From contig NZ_JAAGLU010000020.1 of NCBI RefSeq assembly GCF_010550245.1, forward strand, positions 1 to 64,000: a stretch of DNA of 64,000 bases, given 5' to 3'. Below the pieces are notes generated by a model that worked only from the letters and a program-made list of their open reading frames with translations, searched no databases and was not told the origin of the DNA. Source of the DNA: Streptomyces sp. SID12501. GTDB taxonomy: Bacteria; Actinomycetota; Actinomycetes; Streptomycetales; Streptomycetaceae. Shown here one piece after another: positions 24,675-33,700 of this stretch. A program made the translations under genes and the position numbers. Numbering within the stretch: the first letter of the stretch is position 1; each line of letters starts with the position of its first letter.

Positions 24675-25145
24675 ATGACAGCGAGCCCAGACAGACCACA
24701 CACCGTGAAACGTCTCGCCGCGGGCGTGGTCGTGCACGACGATCGCGTCCTGGTGGTCCGTCGCAGCTACCGTGAAGGGTTCCTGCCGGGTGTGTGGGGT
24801 GTGCCCTGCGGCAAACTGGACGAAGGCGAGCGGCCGGAAGAGGCGGTGCTGCGCGAACTGGAGGAGGAGACGGGGCTGAAGGGACAGGTTCTGGCCGCGG
24901 CGGGTGAACGCGTCTTCGTCAGCGAGTGGGACGGTCGTACCGTGCACAGCTGTCAGTCGAACTTTCTGATCCGTCCTCTGACGTTCGATGTAGTGCTGCC
25001 CGAGCCCGACCAGGCCTACCGCTGGGTGTCCACGGAAAAGCTGGAGGACGCGGGTCTGGACGAGCACAACCTGGGCACGATCCGTCAGGCCCTGAAACGA
25101 CCTCATGAGATGAGTTCGGCCAGTTCCCGTAGCCGCAGCAGGTAA
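24675..25145 (+). CDS. NUDIX hydrolase
   Basis: The 156-residue protein carries a complete NUDIX box, GKLDEGERPEEAVLRELEEE plus TGL (46-68), fitting GX5EX7REUXEEXGU. The first strands (VKRLAAGVVVHDDRVLVVRR) fit MutT-like enzymes that hydrolyse nucleoside diphosphates linked to another group. ATG 24675 follows GGTGGAG. The last 43 bases overlap the 3' end of the convergent cupin-like gene. Substrate unknown. Confidence 0.85.
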   Translation: MTASPDRPHTVKRLAAGVVVHDDRVLVVRRSYREGFLPGVWGVPCGKLDEGERPEEAVLRELEEETGLKGQVLAAAGERVFVSEWDGRTVHSCQSNFLIRPLTFDVVLPEPDQAYRWVSTEKLEDAGLDEHNLGTIRQALKRPHEMSSASSRSRSR

Positions 25146-25834
25146 CGTTCCGGCGACAGGGGCTGCTTGGGGATGCTGACCGGCAGATGATCGTGCGGGA
25201 TGGCGTAGACGTCCGTGGTCTGTCGTAACGCCGCCGTTTCCAGAAAGCAGGTGACGGTGGACAGACCGGGTGTCAGGGCGACCTGATGGCGGGTGTCCGC
25301 GTCCAGGCAGTACCGGCTGCCGGCTTCGAGGCGCAGGTCCGCTGCCATGCGCAGCCTCGCCGTTCCCGCGTCGGTGATCTGCCAGGCGGTGTCACCCGGT
25401 CCGATCTCCTCTCGGTAGGCCGCGACCGGTTCTCCTTGCGGATCGGGGACGTAGATCCTCATCCGCAGTGCTCCTCGCAGGACCGCGGAGGCGAAGGCGA
25501 AGCGATGGTTGTGGATGTGCTCCGGATCGTTGTGGGTGCGGATCGCGGGGCCCGCTGACCAGATGTGGGCGCGCAGCATGTAGTCGGGTTCGCCGGTCAG
25601 CAGCATCAGCTTGCTGAAGCCCAGGGCGTGGTCGTACGACAGCGCGGCCCGGCGTGCGGTGTCCGGTCGGTCGGCTTCGACCTGGAGGATCAGTGCCTCC
25701 ACCAACGAGCCCAGCAGGTCGTGTCCGCACAGACGTCCTACGGCCTCGAGCGCGGCAGGGCCCGCGTTTCGGCCGCCCGTACGGTCGCCCAGTGTCTCTG
25801 CCAGCATGCCGCGTACCGTCTCGACGGCCGTCAT
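25103..25834 (-). CDS. cupin-like metal-binding protein, unknown
   Basis: A 243-residue protein with a dense metal-ligand motif HNDPEHIHNHRF (101-112) and a later His183 in TRHQVALTPG, matching the two-motif layout of cupins. Cysteine-dioxygenase-like and pentose-type cupins share this layout, but no specific family fits. An N-terminal helical part of about 85 residues precedes it. Its ATG overlaps the stop of the EEP gene (ATGA), so the two are coupled. It could be an iron oxygenase or a small-molecule sensor. Confidence 0.6.
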   Translation of the reverse strand: MTAVETVRGMLAETLGDRTGGRNAGPAALEAVGRLCGHDLLGSLVEALILQVEADRPDTARRAALSYDHALGFSKLMLLTGEPDYMLRAHIWSAGPAIRTHNDPEHIHNHRFAFASAVLRGALRMRIYVPDPQGEPVAAYREEIGPGDTAWQITDAGTARLRMAADLRLEAGSRYCLDADTRHQVALTPGLSTVTCFLETAALRQTTDVYAIPHDHLPVSIPKQPLSPERYLLRLRELAELIS

Positions 25835-26580
25835 GGTTTCAACTCCAGTTCCACGGCGCACAGTGCGTGGTCGGAAAAGCCGTAGCGCACACGGCAGTCG
25901 TGCAGCGTCAACTCGGGACCGATGAGGATGTCGTCGACGGCCATGCCGATGCGGGAGGTGCCTTCCTTGATCGCTCCACGCAGCAAGCGTCCTCGCAGCA
26001 GGTCGCCGAGCAGGTCTCTGCGTTCGGTGTTCAGGTCGGCGCAGACGATCAGCGGGGCCGACGGCAGGGCCTGGATGAAGTTGGTCAGGCCCTCCCACAC
26101 GGGCCGAACCACCGGGTCGTCGGGTTGCCGTCCGAAAAGGTGGAAGGGAGGCAGATGCACACTGCCGATCCACAGGTCCCGGCCACAGAACCTCAGTCGT
26201 CCGAACAGCATGCCCTTGTCCCAGCTCACCAGCTCTCCGGCGGGACCCGAGTGCCGCAGGCGTGGATTGGGCAGCAGCAACCGCGACTCCTCGTGCCAAG
26301 CGTGACGGCTGAGCAGCGCGAGCCCGGCGCGTCCCCCGTCGACATGCATGGCCGGTGAATACGGGAAGGACAGCCGATGGGGCAGGCCGAGGAGGGGCTG
26401 TACGCGATCAAGCAGCGGCGACTCTCCTCCCGGTGTGAACGGCACCTCCTGCATGGCGATCACATCGGGGTGCAGGGGAGCCACGTCCGCCCGGAGCGCC
26501 TCGGCCACCGGGCGGCCCGGGTCGCGCACCGGCACTCCTTCTCTGATGTTCCAGCCGACCACCCGCAGCCTGCCCGTCAT
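25831..26580 (-). CDS. endonuclease/exonuclease/phosphatase (EEP) family hydrolase
   Basis: The 249-residue protein has the EEP signatures: LRVVGWNIREG with the catalytic Asn near the start, PDVIAMQEVPF (metal Glu), IVCADLNTE (Asp/Asn pair) and a final YGFSDHALCAVE with the SDH motif. ATG 26580 overlaps the stop of the toroid gene and lies just before the first strand. EEP enzymes cut phosphodiesters or phosphomonoesters in nucleic acids, lipids or signalling molecules; the substrate here is unknown. Confidence 0.8.
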   Translation of the reverse strand: MTGRLRVVGWNIREGVPVRDPGRPVAEALRADVAPLHPDVIAMQEVPFTPGGESPLLDRVQPLLGLPHRLSFPYSPAMHVDGGRAGLALLSRHAWHEESRLLLPNPRLRHSGPAGELVSWDKGMLFGRLRFCGRDLWIGSVHLPPFHLFGRQPDDPVVRPVWEGLTNFIQALPSAPLIVCADLNTERRDLLGDLLRGRLLRGAIKEGTSRIGMAVDDILIGPELTLHDCRVRYGFSDHALCAVELELKP

Positions 26581-27896
26581 GAGGGGGGCGTCCAGCCGCA
26601 CAGCTCCGGTGACCGCAGCACGGACAGGCCCTGGTAGGTCATCCAGATCGGACGCAGATACCGGTCGTCCTCCCATCCCCATACCCCGTCGCTCTGCGAC
26701 CGCCAGACCGCGGCGACCGCGGCCTCCAGGCGGTCGACCCGGCGCTGCTCGCTGTCCGCGCCACCGGCCAGGTAGTCGGCAGGGGTGCTGAGCAGGGCCT
26801 TGGCGACCCAGGCCGCCGTGAAGTGCCGCACCACGGCGTGATCACGGCCCTGTTGAGGCGGGGAGAGGGAACGCCGTACATGCTCGACGCGGTTGTCGAG
26901 ACCGCCTGCGGTGAGCAGCCAACGCACGCCCTGCTCGCGTGACTGCCGGCAATGGTTGTCCTCCTGAAGCACCTGAGCGGCTCTCGACAGCGCGAGAACC
27001 GCCTGAGCCGTGTGCACCGTCGAGGGCGACGGCGCACTCCAGAGTCCTGTGGGGCCGCCCAGCCACGCCCCCCAGCACAGCAGTCCACCGTGCTCCGCGT
27101 CTCGCAGGGTCCCGCTGAGGAGTTCGGCGCGCAGGCTCGCGATCAGCGGAGAGTGCGGCGCGGCACGCACGAGTCCACGCAAAGCCGTCGTCACCACGTA
27201 CGTACGGGCAAGTCCCTCCGGGTCCTCACCGAGCTGCAGCATCTGTTCCAGACTGGCCACGGCCTCGTCCAGTCGGCCGCGGTCCGCGCCGGCTCGGCTC
27301 AGGACCCCGGCCACCAGCGCAGTCACCTCCGGGCGGCCGACGCCCGCACCGGTGCGGGCTGCCCATCCGCCGTCGCGTAGCCGTAACCGCCACAACGTCT
27401 CCACCAGTTCCGACGGGGCCAGTCGGCCGTCCGTGGCGCCGAGGGTCAGCACGGTGTGCAGTCCGTAAGCCGTACCGATTGCCGTCGGCGGCTCCCCCGC
27501 CTGCCCCTCCTCGAGGAAATGCGACCAGCCCGTCAGCCGCCCCCGCTCGGGGTCGACCACGGTGGAGCAACTGGCGAGCAATGCTGCGGCCGTGCCATCG
27601 ACAAGCCTGGACGAACCGACGAACGGGACGGTTTGCGGCCCTCGCGTCGGTATCGCACGCTGCTCGGAACGATGACGTGCTGTGACCGCCGAGAGATGCA
27701 CGATGATTCCAGTGGAAAGCCCTGCACACGTGGCCAGCGCATACCGTGCGCTGGTGCCGGAAATCGTCTCCGGCAGCACGCCGACCAGTGACTGGAACAT
27801 CGCGTACGCAGCCGCGAACGGCCCATAACGCGAAAGCTCCCGTAAGGCGGCTGTCGTACGACTCCGGGACCGGACCAGCGTCGGTGACTGAACCAC
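26577..27896 (-). CDS. alpha/alpha-toroid (prenyltransferase/squalene-cyclase repeat) protein
   Basis: The 439-residue protein has recurring helical-hairpin blocks with DGGWA-type turns (LWRLRLRDGGWAARTGAG, about 195-212; GVWGWEDDRYLRPIWMTYQG near the C-terminus) like the QW/prenyltransferase repeats of terpene cyclases and related sugar-chain enzymes. No terpene-cyclase DxDD is seen. A hydrophobic stretch (YALATCAGLSTGIIVHLSAV, about 47-66) may anchor it. GTG 27896 is chosen for GGGGGAGAG just upstream. It heads a three-gene overlapping operon with the EEP and cupin-like genes. Confidence 0.6.
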   Translation of the reverse strand: MVQSPTLVRSRSRTTAALRELSRYGPFAAAYAMFQSLVGVLPETISGTSARYALATCAGLSTGIIVHLSAVTARHRSEQRAIPTRGPQTVPFVGSSRLVDGTAAALLASCSTVVDPERGRLTGWSHFLEEGQAGEPPTAIGTAYGLHTVLTLGATDGRLAPSELVETLWRLRLRDGGWAARTGAGVGRPEVTALVAGVLSRAGADRGRLDEAVASLEQMLQLGEDPEGLARTYVVTTALRGLVRAAPHSPLIASLRAELLSGTLRDAEHGGLLCWGAWLGGPTGLWSAPSPSTVHTAQAVLALSRAAQVLQEDNHCRQSREQGVRWLLTAGGLDNRVEHVRRSLSPPQQGRDHAVVRHFTAAWVAKALLSTPADYLAGGADSEQRRVDRLEAAVAAVWRSQSDGVWGWEDDRYLRPIWMTYQGLSVLRSPELCGWTPPS

Positions 27897-27918
27897 GATC
27901 TCTCCCCCCGAGACGCAT

Positions 27919-27957
27919 CCCGCTGGGTGCAACCCAAACGGGATGATGGGGATTATA
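27919..27957 (-). promoter_or_regulatory. promoter -10 and leader hairpin of the toroid operon
   Basis: On the minus strand TATAAT occupies 27957-27952, a consensus -10 box about 55 bp upstream of the GTG start; the -35 region is weak. Between them, 27919-27942 forms a CCCG.TGGGT...ACCCA..CGGG stem, which could act in the leader RNA or as an operator. Confidence 0.5.
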
Positions 27958-28098
27958 CGGAGATACGGAACACGGCAGAATCCCCTGCACACCAAAACAA
28001 GTGCCGCCCTGCCCGGCGGATTCGTGGGGGCCCGCACAACGCCTGCCGGTCCGGTATCCGCGCGAGGGGGAGGGACAGCAACTTCACAGTAATCGTGC

Positions 28099-28136
28099 TT
28101 CTTTTATTGACAACAGAAAAGAATGAACCGTACGTT
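28099..28136 (+). promoter_or_regulatory. ROK gene promoter with overlapping operator
   Basis: TTGACA (28107-28112) and TACGTT (28131-28136) are 18 bases apart, a good -35 and a fair -10. Inverted repeats TTCTTTT (28099-28105) and AAAAGAA (28117-28123) flank the -35, so a bound regulator would block the promoter. The expected transcription start falls on or next to the A of the ATG (28143), and no ribosome binding site is visible, suggesting a leaderless mRNA. Confidence 0.55.
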
Positions 28137-28142
28137 CCGGCC

Positions 28143-29324
28143 ATGCTCTCGACCCCGCCCTCCGAGACGTTCCCGGTCCATACGCCCGCCGCCGCCCAGA
28201 TCTTCACCATCGTGCTCTCCCACGGCCCGCTCACCCGGGCGGAGATCGCACGGCGGGCCGCCCTGTCGCCCGCGGCGGTGACCAAGGCCGTCCGGCCTCT
28301 GATCGAGACGGGATACCTGCTGGAGGACGTCGACGAGGAGCACAGGCGGGCGCTCGGCCGCCCCGCCAACCCGGTGCGGGTCGACGGCGATCGCGCGCTG
28401 TTCATCGGGGTCAAGGTGACCGGCGACGAGATCATCGCCGTGCTGACGGATCTGTGCTGCCGTATCAGGGTCGCTCGGCACATCCCGCTCGGCGACCGAC
28501 GGCCCGGGGGTGTTCTCGCCACCCTCAGCGGCCTCGTCCTCGAACTGCTCACCGACGCCGAGGGGTTCGGGGTACCGGTCAGGGGTGTGGGAATCGCCGT
28601 CTCCGGTGAGGTTGACCGCGCGGAGGGCATGGTGCGGTACTCCCCGTTTCTCGACTGGCGGGACGTCCCGCTCGCCAACCTCGCCGCCATGACGGTCGGC
28701 CTGCCGGTCACCGTCGACAACGACGTCCGCGCGCTCACTGTCGCCGAGCAGTGGTTCGGCGCGGGCGTGGGCCTGTCCGACTTCGCGCTGGTGACGGTGG
28801 GTGCCGGTATCGGCTGCGGTCTCGTCGTGGGCGGCCGGGTGGTCTCCGGCGCGCACGGCGTCGCCGGTGAGATCGGGCATCTCTCCCTCGACCCGGCGGG
28901 CCCGCGGTGCCACTGCGGCAACCGGGGCTGTGTGGAGGCCATCGCCTCCGACTCGGCGATCGTGCGCGACGTACGGGCGGAGACCGGGATCGACGTGGCC
29001 GACGCGGCCGAGGCCCTGGAACTCGCCCACCGCGGCGACCCCGGAGCCCGTGAGGTGTACGCACGTGCGGGCGCGGCCATCGGACGGGCCATCGGGTCCG
29101 TGGTCAATCTGCTCGGACCCGAACGAGTGATCATCTCCGGCGAAGGGCTCGCCGCCTACGACCTGTTCGCCGAGCGGATCAGGGAGACCTTCGCCGCCTC
29201 CGCCTTCGGCGCCGCCGCGCGCTGCGATGTCAGGACGCGTCCGCTGCCCTTCGAGGAGTGGGCACGTGGAGCGGCGGCCACCGCCATCCAGTCCTTCATC
29301 AGATCGGACACGCCCAAGGAGTAG
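28143..29324 (+). CDS. ROK family transcriptional regulator
   Basis: The 393-residue protein combines an N-terminal winged helix (GPLTRAEIARRAALSPAAVT, about 27-46) with a ROK/sugar-kinase-like domain: CHCGNRGCVEAIAS (near 256-269) is the ROK zinc/consensus motif and GEIGHLSL the conserved EXGH. NagC/XylR-type members repress sugar genes and respond to a sugar or sugar phosphate. The downstream glycoside hydrolases are the obvious targets, and the palindrome over its own promoter suggests autoregulation. Confidence 0.88.
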   Translation: MLSTPPSETFPVHTPAAAQIFTIVLSHGPLTRAEIARRAALSPAAVTKAVRPLIETGYLLEDVDEEHRRALGRPANPVRVDGDRALFIGVKVTGDEIIAVLTDLCCRIRVARHIPLGDRRPGGVLATLSGLVLELLTDAEGFGVPVRGVGIAVSGEVDRAEGMVRYSPFLDWRDVPLANLAAMTVGLPVTVDNDVRALTVAEQWFGAGVGLSDFALVTVGAGIGCGLVVGGRVVSGAHGVAGEIGHLSLDPAGPRCHCGNRGCVEAIASDSAIVRDVRAETGIDVADAAEALELAHRGDPGAREVYARAGAAIGRAIGSVVNLLGPERVIISGEGLAAYDLFAERIRETFAASAFGAAARCDVRTRPLPFEEWARGAAATAIQSFIRSDTPKE

Positions 29325-29452
29325 TGACGCAGAGCGCCGAGGCCTTCCCGTTGCATCCCGCTGCCCCGGACGCGCGATTCGGCGCGCCCGCAACCAGGCC
29401 GTCCCCGCACCCGCAACCCCGTACGTCCTTCACCGACCCGGAGGTCACAGTC

Positions 29453-31252
29453 ATGCGGTTGTCCCCCCACCGCGCCCGCCGCACCGGCAGCGCCCTGCTC
29501 GTTCTCGCCCTGACCGCCGGCCTCGCGGCGCTCACCCCCGCCGCGACGGCCACCCCGGTCGCGGACGCCGTCCCGGCGCCGGCGGACCGGCCGTACATGG
29601 GCTGGACGAGCTGGAGCATGCAGTCGTCCAGGTATCCGGGGCTCAACCCGGACGGCGACTACAGCTATCTGACCGAGAAGAACGTCCTGAAGCAGGCCGA
29701 CGCCCTCGCCGCCAAGCTCAAGCCGTACGGCTACGAGTACGTCAACATCGACGCCGGCTGGTGGCGGGACATGAGCTGGAAGCCCCGCTTCGACGGGTAC
29801 GGCAGACAGGCCGCAGACCCCGGGCGCTTCCCTCGCGGAATGAAGGCCGTCGCCGACGACCTCCACGCCAAGGGGCTGAAGGCCGGCATCTATCTGCCGG
29901 TCGGGCTGGAGAAGGAGGCCTACGGCGAGGGCCGGGTTCCCGTCTGGAACGACGGGGACTGCACGACCGCCGACATCGTCCACGGCGACCTGCGCACCAC
30001 CAACGGGTGGGACAGCGCGTACAAGATCGACTTCTCCCGGCCGTGTGCCCAGAAGTACATCGACTCCCAGGCCCGGCTGTTCGCCGACTGGGGCTACGAC
30101 TTCCTCAAGCTGGACGGTGTCGGTCCCGGCTCGTTCAAGAGCGGGGAGAACTACGACAACGTTGCCGACGTCGCCGCATGGCAGAAGGCGATCACCGCCA
30201 CCGGCCGGCCGATCCACCTCGAACTGTCCTGGTCCCTCGACATCGGCCATGCCGCCGACTGGAAGCGGTACTCGGGCGGCTGGCGCATCGACACCGACGT
30301 CGAGTGCTACTGCAACACGCTGGTCACCTGGGAGAACTCCGTCGAGGACCGCTGGGACGACACCCCCGCCTGGACCCGCCACGCCGGCCCCGGCGGCTGG
30401 AACGACCTGGACTCCCTCAACGTCGGCAACGGCGAGATGGACGGGCTCACCAAGGCCGAACGGCAGAGTTACGCCACCCTGTGGGCCGTCGCCAAGTCGC
30501 CCCTGTACACCGGTGACGACCCGACGCGCCTCGACTCCTACGGGCTCTCCCTGCTCACCAACAAGGAGGTCATCGGGGTCAACCAGGGCGCCGCACCGCC
30601 CGCCAGGCCCCTCACCCCCTCCGACGACCAGCAGGTCTGGGCGGCCAGGAACCCCGACGGCAGCTTCACGGTCGCCCTGTTCAACCTCGGGAACGCGCCC
30701 GCGTCCGTGACCGCCGACTGGTCCACCCTCGGCTTCTCCGGCAAGGCGAAGGTCCGCGACCTGTGGAACCACGAGAACCTCGGCACGTACAAGGACAAGG
30801 TCACCCAGGCGCTGCCCACGCACGGCTCGCGGCTGTTCACCGTCACCCCGCAGGGCCCGGCCCTGGCCAAGACGGCCTACGAGGCGGAGGCGGGGACCAA
30901 CGCCCTCAGCGGCAACGCCTCGGTGGCAGGCTGTGGCGCCTGCTCCGGAGGCAAGAAGGTCGGCAACCTCTACGTCGGCGGAAAGCTCACCGTGAACGGC
31001 GTCACGGCCGCGAAGGCGGGACGCTACGTCGTCGACATCGCCTACGTCAGCGGCGACGCGCGATCCGTGCGCATCTCCGCCAACGGCGGCGGTGCCACCA
31101 GCCACAAGTTCCCCTCCACCGGCGACTGGGGGACCGTCGAGACGGTGAGCGTGCCGCTCAACCTGAAGGCCGGCGTCAACACCATCACCTTCGACAGCGG
31201 CGACGGCTACGCCCCGGACATCGACCGGATCGACGTACCGAACCTGTCCTGA
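29453..31252 (+). CDS. secreted GH27 alpha-galactosidase with C-terminal carbohydrate-binding module
   Basis: A 599-residue protein: signal peptide (about 1-36), GH27 TIM barrel (PYMGWTSW at the start, YVNIDAGWW, FLKLDGVG with the nucleophile Asp near residue 220, and GGWRIDTDVE with the probable acid/base), a beta-sandwich domain, and a C-terminal CBM35/CBM6-like module (YEAEAGTNALSG, then KVGNLYVGGKLTVNGV, about 480-597). It would release galactose from plant or microbial glycans outside the cell. ATG 29453 follows a GGAGG. Confidence 0.85.
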   Translation: MRLSPHRARRTGSALLVLALTAGLAALTPAATATPVADAVPAPADRPYMGWTSWSMQSSRYPGLNPDGDYSYLTEKNVLKQADALAAKLKPYGYEYVNIDAGWWRDMSWKPRFDGYGRQAADPGRFPRGMKAVADDLHAKGLKAGIYLPVGLEKEAYGEGRVPVWNDGDCTTADIVHGDLRTTNGWDSAYKIDFSRPCAQKYIDSQARLFADWGYDFLKLDGVGPGSFKSGENYDNVADVAAWQKAITATGRPIHLELSWSLDIGHAADWKRYSGGWRIDTDVECYCNTLVTWENSVEDRWDDTPAWTRHAGPGGWNDLDSLNVGNGEMDGLTKAERQSYATLWAVAKSPLYTGDDPTRLDSYGLSLLTNKEVIGVNQGAAPPARPLTPSDDQQVWAARNPDGSFTVALFNLGNAPASVTADWSTLGFSGKAKVRDLWNHENLGTYKDKVTQALPTHGSRLFTVTPQGPALAKTAYEAEAGTNALSGNASVAGCGACSGGKKVGNLYVGGKLTVNGVTAAKAGRYVVDIAYVSGDARSVRISANGGGATSHKFPSTGDWGTVETVSVPLNLKAGVNTITFDSGDGYAPDIDRIDVPNLS

Positions 31253-31278
31253 CGGCCGATTCGTAAGGGAGCGCATCC

Positions 31279-33696
31279 ATGGACACCCCACGCCCCGATT
31301 CGCCACGAACCCTTCCCGGTAGACGTGGCCTTCTCTCCTTCGCCGCTGCTTCCGGAGCACTCGCCGCCCTCGGTGGGGCGCCCGCCTTCACCGCCTCCGC
31401 CGCACCCGCGAGACCCGCCGACTCCCCGATGGTGTCCAAGGGTACCGGCACCGAACTGTGGTGGCAGGCACCCGCCGACGACGGCTCGATGATCACTCAG
31501 GGCCTCCCCATAGGCAACGGCCGCCTCGGGGCGCTCGTGAGCAACGACCCGGGCCGGGAACGGCTGTTCATCACCGACGCCACCATGTGGACCGGAGGGC
31601 TCAACGCCACCCTCGGCAGCGACGGCCAGTTCCCGTACGCCCGCGAGGACTTCGGGTCGTTCACCCTGCTGGGCAAGCTGACCGTCGACATACCCGACCA
31701 CGGCCTCTCGGCCGTCTCCGGCTACCGGCGCGCCCTCGACCTCCGCCAGGGCCTGGTCACCGCCTCCTACGTGCGCTCCGGTGTGACCTACCGGCGGCAG
31801 GTGTTCGCCAGCGCCCCCGACGACGTCCTCGTCCTGCACTTCACCCAGGACGGCGGCGGGCGCTACACCGGCGACATCAGCCTGGACGGCACCCACGGTG
31901 AGACCACCACCGGTGTACCGGCGGGTCGTTACGCGTCCTTCGGCGCGGATTTGCCCAACCGCCTGCGGTACGGAGCGGCCGTCACCGCGTACGGCAGCGG
32001 GGGAACCGTCGCCGTCGACGGGGCGCGGATCTCCTTCCGGAACTGCGAGAGCGTCACGGTGATCGTCACCGGCGGCACCGACTACGCGCCCGACGCGGCC
32101 AAGGACTACCGCGATCCGTCGCTCGACCCCCGAAAGCTCGCCCGCACGAAGGTCCTCGACGCCGCCGGGCACTCCGCGACCACCCTGCTGCACACCCATG
32201 TCGCCGACCACCGAAGGCTGTTCGAGCGCATGAACGTGTCGCTCGGCACCTCCACCGAACTGCAACGCGGCATGGACACCTGGGAGCGGCTCAGGGCACG
32301 CCACGCGGACGACACGCCCGACCCCGAACTGGAGGCTTCCTACCTCCAGTTCGGGCGCTACCTCATGATCGCCGGCTCACGCGGCAGTCTGCCGCTGAAC
32401 CTCCAGGGACTGTGGCTCGACGGCAACGCCCCTGACTGGATGGGCGATTACCACACCGACATCAACCTCCAGATGAACTACTGGATGACCGACCGAGCCG
32501 CCCTGTCCGACTGCTTCGACGCCTTCACCGACTACTGCCTGGCCCAGCTGCCCTCGTGGACCGAACTCACCCACACCCACTTCAACGACCCCCGCAACCG
32601 CTACCGCAACTCCACCGGGAGGGTCGCGGGCTGGACCGTCGCCGTCTCCACCAACATCCACGGTGGCATGGGCTGGTGGTGGCACCCGGCCGGCAACGCC
32701 TGGCTGTGCAACTCCCTGTACGAGCATTACGAGTTCACCCAGGACCGCGACCACCTCGCCCGTATCCACCCGATGCTCAAAGGTGCCTGTGAGTTCTGGG
32801 AGGCGAGGCTGCTGACGACGACGGTCACGGACCCGGTCACCGGCGAAAAACGGGAGGTCCTCGTCGCTGACAGCGACTGGTCGCCCGAGCACGGCCCGCT
32901 CGACGCCAAGGGCATCACGTACGCCCAGGAACTGGTCTGGTCACTGTTCGCCAACTACCGGGCGGCATGTGGGGTGTTGGGCAAGGACAGCGCATACGCT
33001 CGGACCGTCGCCGGCCTGCAGAATCGGCTCTATCTGCCTCAGGTGAGCCCGAAGACGGGCTGGCTGGAGGAGTGGATGTCCCCGGACAACCTGGGGGAGA
33101 CCACCCACCGTCACCTGTCCCCGCTCGTCCAGTTGTTCCCCGGCGACCGGATCCGCCCGGACGGCTCGACGCCGGAAGAGATCGTCGAGGGCGCGACGGC
33201 ACTGCTCACCGCGCGCGGCATGGAGAGCTTCGGCTGGGCGAACGCCTGGCGCAGCCTGTGCTGGGCCCGGCTGAAGGACGCCGACGAGGCCTACCAGCTC
33301 GTCGTGAACAACCTGCGGCCCTCCGCCGACGGCGGCAACGGCACCGCGCCCAACCTGTTCGACATCTACCAGGTCGAGCAGGGCCGCGGCATCTTCCAGA
33401 TCGACGGCAACTTCGGTACGCCCGCCGCGATGATCGAGATGCTGGTGTACTCACGGCCCGGCCATGTCGAACTGCTGCCCGCGCTGCCCGACGCCTGGGC
33501 CGCGTCCGGATCGATCACGGGAGTGGGCGTACGCGGTGGCTTCACCGTGGATCTGAGCTGGAAGGACGGCAGGCCGACCGAGGCCACGGTGACGAGCGTC
33601 GGCGGGCGCACGACCACGCTGGCGTACGGGACGGGGAAACGGCAACTCACCCTGGCTCCCGGCCGGTCCGTGACGCTTCGCGATCTGGGGCGGTGA
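31279..33696 (+). CDS. GH95-type alpha-L-fucosidase/galactosidase, Tat-exported
   Basis: The 805-residue protein begins with a twin-arginine-type signal (PGRRGLLSFAAASGALAAL) and matches GH95 throughout: WWQAPADDGSMITQGLPIGN, an (alpha/alpha)6 barrel with HTDINLQMNYWMTD, DSDWSPEHGPLDAKG carrying the probable acid Glu, and FQIDGNFGTPAAMIEML with the C-terminal Asp. The usual PAE.TNLS after QMNYW is MTDRAALSD here, so specificity may differ. GH95 enzymes remove alpha-1,2-fucose or galactose by inversion. The spacing of 26 bp to the GH27 gene indicates co-transcription. Confidence 0.83.
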   Translation: MDTPRPDSPRTLPGRRGLLSFAAASGALAALGGAPAFTASAAPARPADSPMVSKGTGTELWWQAPADDGSMITQGLPIGNGRLGALVSNDPGRERLFITDATMWTGGLNATLGSDGQFPYAREDFGSFTLLGKLTVDIPDHGLSAVSGYRRALDLRQGLVTASYVRSGVTYRRQVFASAPDDVLVLHFTQDGGGRYTGDISLDGTHGETTTGVPAGRYASFGADLPNRLRYGAAVTAYGSGGTVAVDGARISFRNCESVTVIVTGGTDYAPDAAKDYRDPSLDPRKLARTKVLDAAGHSATTLLHTHVADHRRLFERMNVSLGTSTELQRGMDTWERLRARHADDTPDPELEASYLQFGRYLMIAGSRGSLPLNLQGLWLDGNAPDWMGDYHTDINLQMNYWMTDRAALSDCFDAFTDYCLAQLPSWTELTHTHFNDPRNRYRNSTGRVAGWTVAVSTNIHGGMGWWWHPAGNAWLCNSLYEHYEFTQDRDHLARIHPMLKGACEFWEARLLTTTVTDPVTGEKREVLVADSDWSPEHGPLDAKGITYAQELVWSLFANYRAACGVLGKDSAYARTVAGLQNRLYLPQVSPKTGWLEEWMSPDNLGETTHRHLSPLVQLFPGDRIRPDGSTPEEIVEGATALLTARGMESFGWANAWRSLCWARLKDADEAYQLVVNNLRPSADGGNGTAPNLFDIYQVEQGRGIFQIDGNFGTPAAMIEMLVYSRPGHVELLPALPDAWAASGSITGVGVRGGFTVDLSWKDGRPTEATVTSVGGRTTTLAYGTGKRQLTLAPGRSVTLRDLGR

Positions 33697-33700
33697 GGGG

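Noticed and set aside
29156..31360. 734-codon minus-strand frame
   Set aside because: It is antisense to the GH27 gene, whose signal peptide and catalytic motifs are clear.
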